Assembly: GCF_022179445.1 (NCBI RefSeq)
Contig: NZ_BPQU01000012.1
Coordinates: forward strand, 1-64,000
DNA length: 64,000 nt
Source: Methylobacterium mesophilicum
Lineage (GTDB): Bacteria > Pseudomonadota > Alphaproteobacteria > Rhizobiales > Beijerinckiaceae
Direction: 5' to 3'
Part shown: positions 54,068 through 63,170 of the stretch, in pieces
How positions within the stretch are numbered: the first letter of the stretch is position 1
Layout: every line of letters begins with the position of its first letter
Notes under the pieces: model-generated
What the model was told of the DNA's origin: nothing
What the model saw: the letters and a program-made list of their open reading frames with translations, nothing else
Database searches by the model: none
Made by a program: the position numbers and the translations under genes

Positions 54068-55735
54068 ATGCACGTGACTATTAAAACCCGACTCGTTGCG
54101 CTTCTGGCGATCCTGGGCGTTCTGTTGTTGGGCTCGACCGCGCTCGGAAATCTGGCTCTGTACTGGAACACGCGAAGTCTGCAGACGGTCTTCGAGGACC
54201 GGGTCGTTCCGCTCGGTCAGTTCAGCGGATTGCGCGATGCCTACGACAGCCTGGTGGAGGCTTCGCGCACCCTGAGTGGCGGACAGTCCGATCCGCGTCC
54301 GGGGGTCGAAATCATCCAGCGCGCGCAGGCGCAGGCGAAGCGGCAATGGGCCGATTACCTCGCCACGTATCTGACCCCCGAGGAAAAAATCCTCGCCGCG
54401 GAGCTTCAGGGGCAGATCGACCGGAACGACACGATCATCGCCGATCTCGTGCGCCTCGCCGGCGCCAACCAGACGAGCGCCTATGCGGATCGGCACGCGG
54501 ACCTCCTGAACGCGATGGTGCGGACGCAAGCCAGCATCGGACAGCTGACGGGCTTGCAGATCCGGGAGGCGCGGGAGGCGTTCGAGAGCGCGCAGCGGAC
54601 GTCGGGCTGGACCAGCCTCCTTCTCCTCGCCGCCGTCGCGCTGGCCACCGTCGCGATCGTGTACGGCATCCTGACCGTGCTCAAGCAGGTCGCCGGCCCG
54701 CTCGCCGGGATGACCGCGGCGATGACCCGCCTGGCGTCCGGAGACCTGGACGCGCCGGTTCTCGGCGCGGATCGCCGGGACGAGGTCGGCGCCATGGCCG
54801 GCGCCGTGCAGGTGTTCAAGGACGCGCTCATCGCCAAGCGGCGTGCCGACGCCGAGGCGGCCGCCGAGAACGCGGCCAAGGACCGCCGCACGCTGGCGCT
54901 GGACGAGGCCACCCGCACGTTCCGCGGCGCCGTCTCGAAGATGACCCAGACCCTGTCGGCCGCCGCGGAGGAGATGGAGGCGACCGCCCAGGCGATGAGC
55001 CGGACGGCCGACCGGACGGCGGCGCAGTCGCTCAGCGTCGCCTCCGGCGCCGAGCAGACCTCGGCGAACGTACAGACCGTCGCCGCGGCGAGCGAAGAGC
55101 TGGCGGCTTCGATCGGCGCGATCAACGTCCAGATCGTCCGTTCCTCCGACATGGCCGAGCGCGCCGCCGCCGACGCCGCTCAGACCACCGCGATCATGCA
55201 GGGACTGGCCGACGGCGCCGAGTCGATCGGCGCGGTGGTCGAGCTGATCAGCGGCATCGCGGCGCAGACCAATCTCCTCGCCCTCAACGCCACGATCGAG
55301 GCGGCGCGCGCCGGCGAGGCGGGCCGGGGCTTCGCCGTGGTGGCGGGCGAGGTCAAGGAACTCGCCGCCCAGACCGCCAAGGCCACCGAGACCATCTCCC
55401 GGCAGATCGCGGCCATCCAGGGCGAGACCCATCGGGCCGTCGAGGCGATCCGGACGATCTCGGCGACCATCGTGGAGCTCCGCTCCATCGCGGTCGGCGT
55501 CACGGCGTCTATGGAGGAGCAGGGCGCCGTCACCCAGGAGATCGTCCGCAGCGTCACGCAGGCGGCCCAGGGGACCCAGGCGGTGACGAGCAACATCGGC
55601 GCGGTCACCGCCGCCGTCGGCGAGACCGGAGCGTCGGCGTCGCAGGTCCTGATCGCCGCGACGGAACTCTCGCACCAATCGGAACGGCTGAGCGTCGAGG
55701 TCGCGGACTTCCTGGTCAAGGTCCAGGCGGCCTGA
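54068..55735 (+). CDS. methyl-accepting chemotaxis protein
   Basis: 555 aa from the ATG at 54068 (a GTG at 54050 is in frame). Helix 1 (LVALLAILGVLLLGSTALGNLAL), a four-helix-bundle-type periplasmic sensor (about residues 30-180), helix 2 (SLLLLAAVALATVAIVYGIL), HAMP domain (residues about 205-258) and the signalling hairpin with GIAAQTNLLALNATIEAARA then GEAGRGFAVVAGEVKELA. No C-terminal NWETF-like pentapeptide. Ligand unknown. Inner membrane. Confidence 0.93.
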   Translation: MHVTIKTRLVALLAILGVLLLGSTALGNLALYWNTRSLQTVFEDRVVPLGQFSGLRDAYDSLVEASRTLSGGQSDPRPGVEIIQRAQAQAKRQWADYLATYLTPEEKILAAELQGQIDRNDTIIADLVRLAGANQTSAYADRHADLLNAMVRTQASIGQLTGLQIREAREAFESAQRTSGWTSLLLLAAVALATVAIVYGILTVLKQVAGPLAGMTAAMTRLASGDLDAPVLGADRRDEVGAMAGAVQVFKDALIAKRRADAEAAAENAAKDRRTLALDEATRTFRGAVSKMTQTLSAAAEEMEATAQAMSRTADRTAAQSLSVASGAEQTSANVQTVAAASEELAASIGAINVQIVRSSDMAERAAADAAQTTAIMQGLADGAESIGAVVELISGIAAQTNLLALNATIEAARAGEAGRGFAVVAGEVKELAAQTAKATETISRQIAAIQGETHRAVEAIRTISATIVELRSIAVGVTASMEEQGAVTQEIVRSVTQAAQGTQAVTSNIGAVTAAVGETGASASQVLIAATELSHQSERLSVEVADFLVKVQAA

Positions 55736-55774
55736 ACAGGCGCGGCGGCCGGACCGCGATCCGACCGTCCGGCG

Positions 55775-56665
55775 CTATCCCGGTTGCGGAAGCCGCATCA
55801 GCGGCTCGCCCATCCGCAGGCGGCCGCCCTCCTGCAGCATCGGCCACAGGGTGAAACCCGGCGACGCCAGGACCACGATGGTGGAGCCGTGCTCGAACCA
55901 GCCCATCTCAGCGCCCTTCTCCTGGCGGGCGGTGCTGGGCAGGGGGCGGCCGCCGGTCCGGCGCAGGGCCACGCCCTCGGGCAGGAAGCCGAGGCGCAGG
56001 CCCGCCACCAGGATCGCCGCCACCGGCACCAGGGTGACGGGGTGGCCGGCGATCCGCAGGCGCAGCACCGCCCGCTCGTTGCGGCAGAACAGGGCCTCGA
56101 CGCGCTTCAGCGCGATCGGGTTCACGTTCCAGGTGTCCCCCCAGATGTGGCGGACCGATTCGACCCGCAGGTCGTGGGGGGCGTGGAAGCGGTGATACAT
56201 CCCGGCGGTCAGCCGCAGGGTCGCGTAGGCGCCGCCCTCGTGGGCGCGGGCCAGCTCCGCGTCGCCTCCGAGCAGGTCGGCGAGGCTGTACGAGAGGCCC
56301 TTGATCTGGAGGAGCCGCCCGGCCTCGATCCGGCCGTGCGCGCCCAGGATCGCGTCGCTGGGGCTCACCAGGATGGCCGGGTCCCCGGCGACCGGGCGGG
56401 CGCCGGGGCGCAGGGCCCGCACGAAGGCGGCGTGCAGGCTCGGGAACCGCGTCTCCCGGGCGTCGGTGAGATCGACGTCGCAGAACAGCCGCCAGGTGGC
56501 GATCGAGACGTCGCGCACCAGGGGCTGCTCGATCCGGCTGAACCAGCCCATGAACCGGGTGGCGAGCCGGCGCGGCAGGCGGTTGGTGAGCAGGAAGTTC
56601 AGATCTTCCTGAGCGCCCACCTGCGCCAGGGCGCGTTTGAGCCGTGATCCCGAAACCGTCATCAT
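55775..56665 (-). CDS. psd: phosphatidylserine decarboxylase (archaetidylserine-decarboxylase-related)
   Basis: 296 aa from the ATG at 56665 (another at 56662). Psd family signature: catalytic His region MYHRFHAPHDLRVES, then VRHIWGDTWNVNPIAL, and the autocleavage site near the C terminus, EMGWFEHGSTIVVL, with the G-S-T whose Ser becomes the pyruvoyl group. Makes phosphatidylethanolamine from phosphatidylserine in the inner membrane. A divergent aminotransferase gene starts only 32 nt away. Not the only Psd expected in the genome; it may be a paralogue. Confidence 0.88.
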   Translation of the reverse strand: MMTVSGSRLKRALAQVGAQEDLNFLLTNRLPRRLATRFMGWFSRIEQPLVRDVSIATWRLFCDVDLTDARETRFPSLHAAFVRALRPGARPVAGDPAILVSPSDAILGAHGRIEAGRLLQIKGLSYSLADLLGGDAELARAHEGGAYATLRLTAGMYHRFHAPHDLRVESVRHIWGDTWNVNPIALKRVEALFCRNERAVLRLRIAGHPVTLVPVAAILVAGLRLGFLPEGVALRRTGGRPLPSTARQEKGAEMGWFEHGSTIVVLASPGFTLWPMLQEGGRLRMGEPLMRLPQPG

Positions 56666-56697
56666 GCCGTGAACCGCCTCCGATACGGCGGGGGGCG

Positions 56698-58389
56698 ATG
56701 TCCGCACTCCTCGCCACCCTGTCCGCCACCGCCGCAGCCGCTTTGGTCGCCCTGCCGAAGGCCGCGCAGCGCCTTCAGCTGTCCCGGGCCAAGCATCCAT
56801 CCCTCACCGGCCACGCCCGGATGGCCCGGCGCGTGGCCGGGCTGATCCCGCACTACGCCTACTCGGAGCGCGCGTTCTTCCGCTCCGACGATCCGGACGA
56901 GACGGTGGCGCTGCGGCGGGAGAACGGCTTCTCGCGGCTCTCCGAACTCTACCGCGCGCGGTTCGCCCGCACCCGGGCCGAGACCGACGCGGTCCGCGAC
57001 GGCCTCTCCGACCTGCAATTCACCGGGCTGTACCGGGTGCCGTTCCAGTATGCCGGCCAGGTGCGCGCGCATCTCGGGGCCGGGGCCTTCGCGGCGGCCT
57101 CCGGCGGCGTCACCGTCACGGATCTCGACGGCAACGTCTTCTACGACCTGGCCGGGTCCTACGGGGTCAACCTGCTCGGCGTGGATGTCTACCGGGCCTG
57201 CCTGGATGAAGGTGCCGCGAAGGTCGCCGCCCTCGGGCCGGTGCTCGGGCCGCTGCACCCGGTGGTCACCGGCAACGTCGCGCGGCTCAAGGCGCTCTCG
57301 GGCCTGGACGAAGTCTCGTTCCACATGTCCGGGACCGAGGCGGTGATGCAGGCGGCGCGGCTGGCCCGCTACCACACCGGACGGCGCCGGATCGTGCGCT
57401 TCTGCGGCGCCTATCACGGCTGGTGGGGTGAGGTGCAGCCGGGCATCGGCAACCCGGTGCCGACCCGCGACACGCTCACCCTGGCCGACATGTCGGACCG
57501 GACGCTGCGGGTGCTCTCCAGCCGCCGGGACGTGGCCTGCGTGCTGGTCAACCCGCTCCAGGCCATGCATCCGAATGCCGGCGCGCCGTCCGATTCCGCG
57601 CTGGTCGACAGTGCCCGCAAGGCCGCCTTCGACCGCGAGGCCTACACGCAGTGGCTCGCGGCTTTGCGCGCGGTCTGCACGGCCAACGGCATCGTGCTGA
57701 TCTTCGACGAGGTGTTCCTCGGATTCCGCCTCGCGCGCGGCGGCGCGCAGGAGTATTTTGGCGTGCGCGCCGACATGGTGACCTACGGCAAGACCCTGGG
57801 CGGCGGCCTGCCGGTGGGCGTGCTGTGCGGGCGGGCCGACCTGATGCGGCGCTTCCGGGACGACCGTCCGGTGGACATCTGCTTCGCCCGCGGGACGTTC
57901 AACGCGCATCCCTACGTGATGGGCGCCATGAGCGCGTTCCTCGATCGCCTGGAGACGCCGGAGGTCGCAGCCCTCTACCGAGACCTCGACGCGACCTGGG
58001 ACGCCCGGGCCGCGCGGCTCAACGCGCTGCTGGCCGTGGCCGAGTTGCCGGTGCGGGTCGCCAACATGTCCACGGTCTGGACGGTCCTCTACACGCGGCC
58101 GTCGCGCTACAACTGGATGCTGCAATTCTACCTGCGTGCCGAGGGGCTGGCCCTGTCCTGGGTCGGGACCGGCCGGATGATCTTCAGCCTCGCCTACGAC
58201 GACGCGGCGTTCGAGACGGTCGCCGCCCGGTTCGTGGCGGCGGCGAACGCCATGCGGGCGGATGGCTGGTGGGACGGTGGCGCCACGACCGACAAGGCGA
58301 TCCGCAAGGCGATCCTGCGGGAGGTCGCGGCGATCCGACTGGGCAAACTCGGCGCTCGTCTCGGCCTCCGGGCACCGGACCAGGCCTGA
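56698..58389 (+). CDS. class III aminotransferase, glutamate-1-semialdehyde aminomutase-like
   Basis: 563 aa from the ATG at 56698. Class III PLP-dependent aminotransferase fold: SGTEAVMQAARLARY, FCGAYHGWWGEV, IFDEVFLGFRLARGG for the cofactor Asp, and VTYGKTLGGGLPVGVLCGR with the PLP Lys. It resembles the glutamate-1-semialdehyde 2,1-aminomutase group but has about 110 extra N-terminal residues, so a role in ordinary heme synthesis is doubtful. Divergent with psd over a 32-nt gap. Substrate unknown. Confidence 0.85.
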   Translation: MSALLATLSATAAAALVALPKAAQRLQLSRAKHPSLTGHARMARRVAGLIPHYAYSERAFFRSDDPDETVALRRENGFSRLSELYRARFARTRAETDAVRDGLSDLQFTGLYRVPFQYAGQVRAHLGAGAFAAASGGVTVTDLDGNVFYDLAGSYGVNLLGVDVYRACLDEGAAKVAALGPVLGPLHPVVTGNVARLKALSGLDEVSFHMSGTEAVMQAARLARYHTGRRRIVRFCGAYHGWWGEVQPGIGNPVPTRDTLTLADMSDRTLRVLSSRRDVACVLVNPLQAMHPNAGAPSDSALVDSARKAAFDREAYTQWLAALRAVCTANGIVLIFDEVFLGFRLARGGAQEYFGVRADMVTYGKTLGGGLPVGVLCGRADLMRRFRDDRPVDICFARGTFNAHPYVMGAMSAFLDRLETPEVAALYRDLDATWDARAARLNALLAVAELPVRVANMSTVWTVLYTRPSRYNWMLQFYLRAEGLALSWVGTGRMIFSLAYDDAAFETVAARFVAAANAMRADGWWDGGATTDKAIRKAILREVAAIRLGKLGARLGLRAPDQA

Positions 58390-58397
58390 TCGGGTTT

Positions 58398-58491
58398 CCA
58401 AAGGGCCTCCGGCCCTTTGGCAGGGTTCGGGGCGTGCAGCCCCGAGTTTGCAGGGCTCTGCCCTGCACCCGCAAAAGGTCCAGGACCTTTT
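58398..58491. repeat. run of four small hairpins
   Basis: Four consecutive perfect stems in 94 nt: ccaaagggcc..ggccctttgg (58398-58420), cggggc..gccccg (58428-58444), gcagggc..gccctgc (58450-58466) and aaaaggtcc..ggacctttt (58473-58491). It lies between convergent genes. It may act as a strong bidirectional terminator and resembles a dispersed repeat. Confidence 0.75.
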
Positions 58492-58560
58492 GAAACCTGG
58501 ACTTTGCCCGGCATCACCGAGGCGGGGAGAGCCCCCCGGCTCGGCGAGGCCGGGTAACGA

Positions 58561-59172
58561 TCAGGCTCCGCGCTCGTGCGGCTCGTGCTCCTCGACCATC
58601 TCACCCTGCAGCAGGGCCAGCGGCGCCTTGTGGTAGAGCTTGATGTCGTGGAACGGGTCCGTGAGGATCTTGGTCGCCCAGACCAGACCGGTCTGTACGT
58701 CCCGCACGAAGAACAGCTGGACGGTGCGGAACAGCAGGCCGGCCATCGCGAGCCACAGCCAGATCCAGCCGACGTTGCGGATCAGGTCGGTGGTCGTCTG
58801 GTGCGGCGAGATCAGTCCGAACAGGCTCGGATCGAAGTAGAGCGGCAGCGGCGACAGCGCCCAGATCGCCAGCAGTACGATCTTGCGCTGCAGGTTGTAG
58901 CCGACCTTGATCTCTTCCTTGTGTTCGTGCGTCGCGTGGTTGACGTGGTCGTAGCCCTTCGGCTCGAAGAACAGGTGTCCCGCCTGCCGGCTCGTCATCG
59001 CCAGGAGCCAGCCGATCAGCGCCGCCGTCGCGGGATCCTTGAAGGCCACCGCGTAGGCCACCAGAAAGCTCACGGCGCTGACCACGTGCAGGCTCTGGTT
59101 GATCCGGTTGTGGTGATAATATCGGTGGTCGTCCCAGCGCTGGACGCGCAGGGTCTCAAGAAAGCTCGCCAT
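58561..59172 (-). CDS. multi-pass membrane protein with His motifs
   Basis: 203 aa, three to four membrane helices (LHVVSAVSFLVAYAVAF, AALIGWLLAMTSRQAG, IVLLAIWALSPLPLYF, WIWLWLAMAGLLFRTVQLFF). His clusters occur in WDDHRYYHHNRINQSLHV, GHLFFEPKGYDHVNHATHEHKEE and LYHKAPL. The layout is reminiscent of DUF962/Mpo1-like membrane oxygenases, but similarity is weak. It sits between a possible aminotransferase and a PmtA-type methyltransferase gene; a lipid-modifying role is possible (inference). Confidence 0.72.
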   Translation of the reverse strand: MASFLETLRVQRWDDHRYYHHNRINQSLHVVSAVSFLVAYAVAFKDPATAALIGWLLAMTSRQAGHLFFEPKGYDHVNHATHEHKEEIKVGYNLQRKIVLLAIWALSPLPLYFDPSLFGLISPHQTTTDLIRNVGWIWLWLAMAGLLFRTVQLFFVRDVQTGLVWATKILTDPFHDIKLYHKAPLALLQGEMVEEHEPHERGA

Positions 59173-59222
59173 GCCGTGCTTCTCCGATCGAGGGTGGGGG
59201 GCGGGTCAGAAGGCTCGCGCGG

Positions 59223-59909
59223 TCAGGCGTCGCGCTTGCGCAGGCGGATGAGGGAGAAATGGCCGAGCGGCGGCAGGGCCCGGCGCTCCACGACCTCCAC
59301 CGGTGCCGTCGCGGCCCAGGCGGCGTAGCGCTCCCAGGAGAACTCGGTCCGCCATCCCAGGCGGCTCGTGATCGGCATCAGCGTGTGCTCGATCAGGCGC
59401 CGCAGGCCGCCCTCGGCCCCGATCCGGGTGGTGATGACGATCTCGCCGCCGGGACGGAGCACCCGGGCGAACTCGTCCAGGGCCGCCTCCGGGTTCGGCA
59501 CCGCGGTCACGACGTACTGGGCCACGACCACGTCGAAGGACGCGTCCGCGAAATCGAGGTGCTCGGCGTCCATCACGGCGAGGCGCTCGACGTTGCGCAG
59601 GGCCAGCCGGGCGACGCGGCTGCGCGCCTTCTCCAGCATCGGCGCCGAGATATCGATCCCGACGATGCTGGCGGCCCGCCGATAGGCCGGCAGTGACAGG
59701 CCGGTGCCGACGCCGACTTCGAGGACACGCCCGCCGATCCGCTCGGCGGCGGCCGCCGCCAGGGTCCGGCCCTGGGCGAAGACCGGGCCGAACACCAGAT
59801 CGTAGACCGGCGCCCAACGGCCATAGGCCTTGGCGACGCCGTCGCGATCGAGGTCGGGACCGAGCGTCGCCGCCCGCGGTGAACCGGTGCCGTGCGTTCC
59901 GAGGGCCAT
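59223..59909 (-). CDS. pmtA: PmtA-type phosphatidylethanolamine N-methyltransferase
   Basis: 228 aa class I SAM-dependent methyltransferase. Motif I VLEVGVGTGLSLPAYR (near residue 62), motif II IVGIDISAPMLEKAR, DAEHLDFADASFDVVVAQYVV, then VPNPEAALDEFARVLRPGGEIVI. This sequence pattern fits the Rhodobacter-type PmtA that converts phosphatidylethanolamine to phosphatidylcholine in three methylations. With a psd gene about 3 kb away, a local phosphatidylserine to phosphatidylcholine route is plausible. A related methyltransferase for another lipid is the alternative. Membrane-associated. Confidence 0.75.
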   Translation of the reverse strand: MALGTHGTGSPRAATLGPDLDRDGVAKAYGRWAPVYDLVFGPVFAQGRTLAAAAAERIGGRVLEVGVGTGLSLPAYRRAASIVGIDISAPMLEKARSRVARLALRNVERLAVMDAEHLDFADASFDVVVAQYVVTAVPNPEAALDEFARVLRPGGEIVITTRIGAEGGLRRLIEHTLMPITSRLGWRTEFSWERYAAWAATAPVEVVERRALPPLGHFSLIRLRKRDA

Positions 59910-60601
59910 GAGGGTCCTGTCTCTCGCTGTCTGTCGGGCTGAGGCACCCGGCCGCCGGCCGCGCCGCGGGCCGATGGATCCGGGGTTCGGGGAAGGGCGG
60001 GCTCAGGCCCGGATCGGGACCGTGAGCGGTTCGAGCCGGCCGCTGGCGGCACTGTCTCGGGCGGGGGGCGGACGATCCGCCGATGACATCACGGACATCG
60101 CGAGGGCCCGGCGATCAGGCGGGACGGCGGCGCGGAAGGCGCAACATCAAGCGGAACGTCATCGGCCCCACACCGTATCCCCGCGGCGATCTTTCCGCCG
60201 GCAAAGCTATGATTGTCGTTTGACGATGTTGTGACATCACAAAAGGTTCTTTTACGGATATGCACTTCGCTGGCAAAGCATTCACGCCGCACCAAAACCG
60301 GACGACATCGGGGATCGTCTTGCGGCGCGGCCTTACCGGATGGATGCGTCGCTTTGGAAACGGCGTCGCCGACGCCGCGACCGACGGAAGCCACCGTCTT
60401 CGATGGCCGTGCGGCGGCGTTCACGATGATGGCAAATGGCCGTCCGGACGCCTCAGCGCGCGTGCGCGCATCGGCTATGGTCCGAATACAACACGGCCGG
60501 CGGACGGCGTGGCCGACATCATCTCGCCCTGTTATCGACGAGATGTTCCACGGTATCGGTTGAGAAACGTGGCGCGATCTCGCGCCGAAGGAGTGTTGGG
60601 C
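59910..60601. other. gene-free stretch
   Basis: About 690 nt between divergent genes without a convincing gene. An AT-richer patch spans about 60200-60260. Open frames in it lack ribosome-binding sites and recognisable motifs. Confidence 0.5.
60229..60242. promoter_or_regulatory. operator-like palindrome
   Basis: ttgtga-ca-tcacaa, a 14-nt inverted repeat with 6-nt arms, inside the AT-richer patch. The half-sites resemble those of CRP/FNR-family sites, but the 2-nt spacer is not standard. Confidence 0.35.
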
Positions 60602-61396
60602 GTGATCGAACAAATGCGGCGTATGACCCTTGCAGTGGCGGCGCTCGCCGGGCTCGCCGGCGCGGCCGGACAGGCGGAGGCCGCGCAGTGCGGCAACACG
60701 GCGGCCGGGTTCGAGACCTGGAAGCGGGAATTCGCCCAGGAGGCGCGCGGCAAGGCCAGCGCGGCGAGCCTGGCGGCGCTGGAGACCACCAGCTACTCGA
60801 CGGCGACGATCTCGGCCGACAGGGGCCAGCGCAGCTTCAAGCTGTCGCTCGAGCAGTTCCTGGCCAAGCGCGGCGGCCCGACCATCGTGTCGAAGGGCCG
60901 CCAGCTCAAGCGGACCCATGCCGCGCTGTTCGATTCGATCGAGCAGCGCTACGGCGTCCCCCCGGGTCCGCTCCTGGCGATCTGGGGCATGGAGACCGGC
61001 TTCGGGGCGGTCCGCGGCAACGTCAACACGCTCTCTGCGGTGGCCACGCTGGCCTATGATTGCCGCCGCTCCGAATACTTCACGGATCAGCTCTACGCGG
61101 CCCTGACCCTGGTCGACCGGGGCCTGCTGTCGTCGAGCACCCGCGGCGCGGCCCACGGCGAGGTCGGCCACACGCAGTTCCTGCCCAAGAACGTGCTGAC
61201 CTACGGGACCGGCGACCTGAACAACGTCGGCGCCGCCCTGTCGTCCACCGCGAACTTCCTGAAGGCGCATGGCTGGCGCCCGGGTGCCGGCTACCAGCCC
61301 GGCGAGCCGAACTTCGTGGCGCTCCAGGGCTGGAACGCGGCGACCGTCTACGAGCGGGCGATCGCGCAGCTGGGCAAGCAGATCGACAACGATTGA
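60602..61396 (+). CDS. lytic murein transglycosylase (MltB-like)
   Basis: 264 aa from a GTG behind aaggag (ATG at 60614 also possible). Signal peptide ends AEAAQ. Catalytic Glu in AIWGMETGFGAVRGN (about residue 140), then STLAYDCRRSEYFTDQLYAAL-type and GEVGHTQFLPKNVLTYG motifs of the MltB/Slt_2 family. Cleaves peptidoglycan glycan strands with anhydro-muramic formation. Periplasmic. It has no lipobox, unlike MltB of E. coli. Confidence 0.88.
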   Translation: MIEQMRRMTLAVAALAGLAGAAGQAEAAQCGNTAAGFETWKREFAQEARGKASAASLAALETTSYSTATISADRGQRSFKLSLEQFLAKRGGPTIVSKGRQLKRTHAALFDSIEQRYGVPPGPLLAIWGMETGFGAVRGNVNTLSAVATLAYDCRRSEYFTDQLYAALTLVDRGLLSSSTRGAAHGEVGHTQFLPKNVLTYGTGDLNNVGAALSSTANFLKAHGWRPGAGYQPGEPNFVALQGWNAATVYERAIAQLGKQIDND

Positions 61397-61632
61397 AGCT
61401 TGGCTGTTAGCGAATACTGTTCGGGCCGATCGGGTTGAAGCGGTATTGGCCCGAAAATGGTCCCGATCGATCCTGAATCGACCACGCAGCTGCCGCAGAA
61501 AAGCCGGCCCGGTCCCGCTGTTTCGTCCAGGCGGGGCCGGCCGGCCCATCGAGACCCGTCGACGGTTCCAAAGGACCGCGGTGGCGATGATCCGGCAGGC
61601 GCCCGCTCCGCGACGAGAGCATTGGCGCCCGC

Positions 61633-62706
61633 ATGGCTATCGACTCCGTGCCGCTCGGCGGCCCCACCACCCGGATGGCACGCCGCTCCTGTGCGGGCCC
61701 GCTGGCGGTCCTGACCGCCGCGGTCGCGCTGGCAGCCCTCGGGACGGGGCTTCAGCCGCCCGTTCAACGCGGCGACGACCTGTCGGCCGTTCCCGACCGC
61801 CAGAGCATGGCCGTCGAGTCGGCTCAGGATACCGTGCCGCTCGCGGCGGAAGCGCCCGCCGACGAGGCCTGGCGCGACGCCACCGGTGGTCCCCTGTCGC
61901 GCTGGGCGTGGTCCGGTATCGAGCCCTCCGCAGCCCCGTCGATTCCGGACCCCGTGCCGGAGACCCAGGTTACGGAGCCCCCGCGTGCGGCGATGACCGT
62001 TCCGCTCCCGGTGCCGCGGCCACCCGAATTCCGGTCCGCGCGCGGACCCGATCTCGGCCGCAGGGCCGAGCGGCGCGTGGCCCGCCGCGAGTTGCCGCCG
62101 CTTCCCGTGCAGCCCCGCGAGGACGACCGCTCGTTCCTGGAGAAACTGTTCGGCGTCGAGCGCGCGCCGGCCCTGGCTTACGCGGCCCTCGAGAGCCGGC
62201 CCGCCGACCTCGTGCCGCAGCGGCGCATCTCTCCGCCGCTCGCCCCCGCCGACGCACGCCCCACGGCAGGGACCGCGATCTACAACATCGCGGCGCGCAT
62301 CGTGACCTTGCCGAACGGCGAGAAGCTCGAGGCGCATTCCGGCCTCGGGGAAGGTCTCGACGAGCCGCGGATGGTCAACGTGCGGATGCGCGGCCCGACG
62401 CCGCCCGGCACCTACGATCTGAAGGAGCGGGAGCAGCTGTTCCACGGCGTACGGGCGATCCGGCTCACGCCGGTGGGCGGCAACGAAGCCGTGTACGGCC
62501 GCGTCGGGCTGCTCGCCCATACCTTCATGCTGGGACCGCGGGGTGATTCGAACGGCTGCGTCTCGTTCCGCGACTACGAGCGGTTCCTGCAGGCCTACCT
62601 GCGGGGCGAGGTTCAACGCCTCGTGGTCGTGGCCGGCACGCAGGATCCGCTGCCGAGCCTGGCCGCAAGCCCGGCCCGCACCCAGATGGCCCGGAACGGG
62701 AACTGA
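61633..62706 (+). CDS. DUF2778 L,D-transpeptidase-like exported protein
   Basis: 357 aa. N-terminal membrane anchor or signal (residues about 20-40, LAVLTAAVALAALGTGL), a long Pro/Arg-rich linker (about 60-205) and a C-terminal DUF2778 domain. The catalytic His and Cys are seen in LLAHTFMLGPRGDSNGCVSF, near residue 300. The family includes the T6SS effector Tlde1a and L,D-transpeptidase-like enzymes of alphaproteobacteria. Here no secretion genes are adjacent, so a cell-wall role is favoured. Previous gene is a lytic transglycosylase. Confidence 0.83.
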   Translation: MAIDSVPLGGPTTRMARRSCAGPLAVLTAAVALAALGTGLQPPVQRGDDLSAVPDRQSMAVESAQDTVPLAAEAPADEAWRDATGGPLSRWAWSGIEPSAAPSIPDPVPETQVTEPPRAAMTVPLPVPRPPEFRSARGPDLGRRAERRVARRELPPLPVQPREDDRSFLEKLFGVERAPALAYAALESRPADLVPQRRISPPLAPADARPTAGTAIYNIAARIVTLPNGEKLEAHSGLGEGLDEPRMVNVRMRGPTPPGTYDLKEREQLFHGVRAIRLTPVGGNEAVYGRVGLLAHTFMLGPRGDSNGCVSFRDYERFLQAYLRGEVQRLVVVAGTQDPLPSLAASPARTQMARNGN

Positions 62707-62766
62707 TCTGCCTCGGTCGGGCGGTGGCTCCCGCCTCCGCGCGTCAGGCGAAGGGCTCCGTTTCCA

Positions 62767-63018
62767 TCACCGGGACTCGGCCTGAATAAGCGCCTCCACC
62801 GATTGAAGGAAGCTGCGTCGGGCCTCGGGCTTCGCGTCCTTGAGGTACGCAGCGATCAGCGCGAGCAGGTAGGCGGTCCCCGCGTCGGCGGCGCCCTGAG
62901 CGACGGCCGCATCCTGCCCGCCCCCGAAAAAGACCGAGATCGGCAGGTCCAACGCGTCCGAGATTCGGGCGAGCCGCTCGCTGGGTTCGGTGCGGGTCTC
63001 GTCTGAGTCCCTCGTCAT
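62767..63018 (-). CDS. small protein with an HTH_XRE-like tail segment
   Basis: 83 aa from the ATG at 63018 behind GGAGAG. RLARISDALDLPISVFF resembles the last helix region of XRE-type helix-turn-helix domains (usually LxxIAxALxVPxxxLF). The upstream helices that bind DNA are missing. The C-terminal half is helical. Probably a regulator-derived or truncated protein. Confidence 0.6.
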   Translation of the reverse strand: MTRDSDETRTEPSERLARISDALDLPISVFFGGGQDAAVAQGAADAGTAYLLALIAAYLKDAKPEARRSFLQSVEALIQAESR

Positions 63019-63091
63019 GAACGCCTCTCCGACGCCGGCCGCTCGACAGGCTGGCATACAATATTTCAACTTCAGTATTCCCCTTTAGGGA

Positions 63092-63112
63092 CATGTCGCC
63101 TCGGTCGACATG
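63092..63112. promoter_or_regulatory. inverted repeat upstream of the HTH-like gene
   Basis: Arms catgtcg / cgacatg with a 7-nt spacer. Lies about 75 nt upstream of the gene start at 63018. Operator-like. Confidence 0.35.
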
Positions 63113-63170
63113 ATGAAGCAAGGTGCAAAATCGAAGATGGCGCTTAAAAATGACCCATCGCGCCGAATCG

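Noticed and set aside
60229-60242. CRP site
   Set aside because: Half-sites resemble TGTGA/TCACA but the spacer is 2 nt rather than 6; kept only as an operator-like palindrome.
60213-60563. 116-codon frame upstream of the transglycosylase gene
   Set aside because: Ser/Arg/Thr-rich, no ribosome-binding site, no domain; most likely non-coding.
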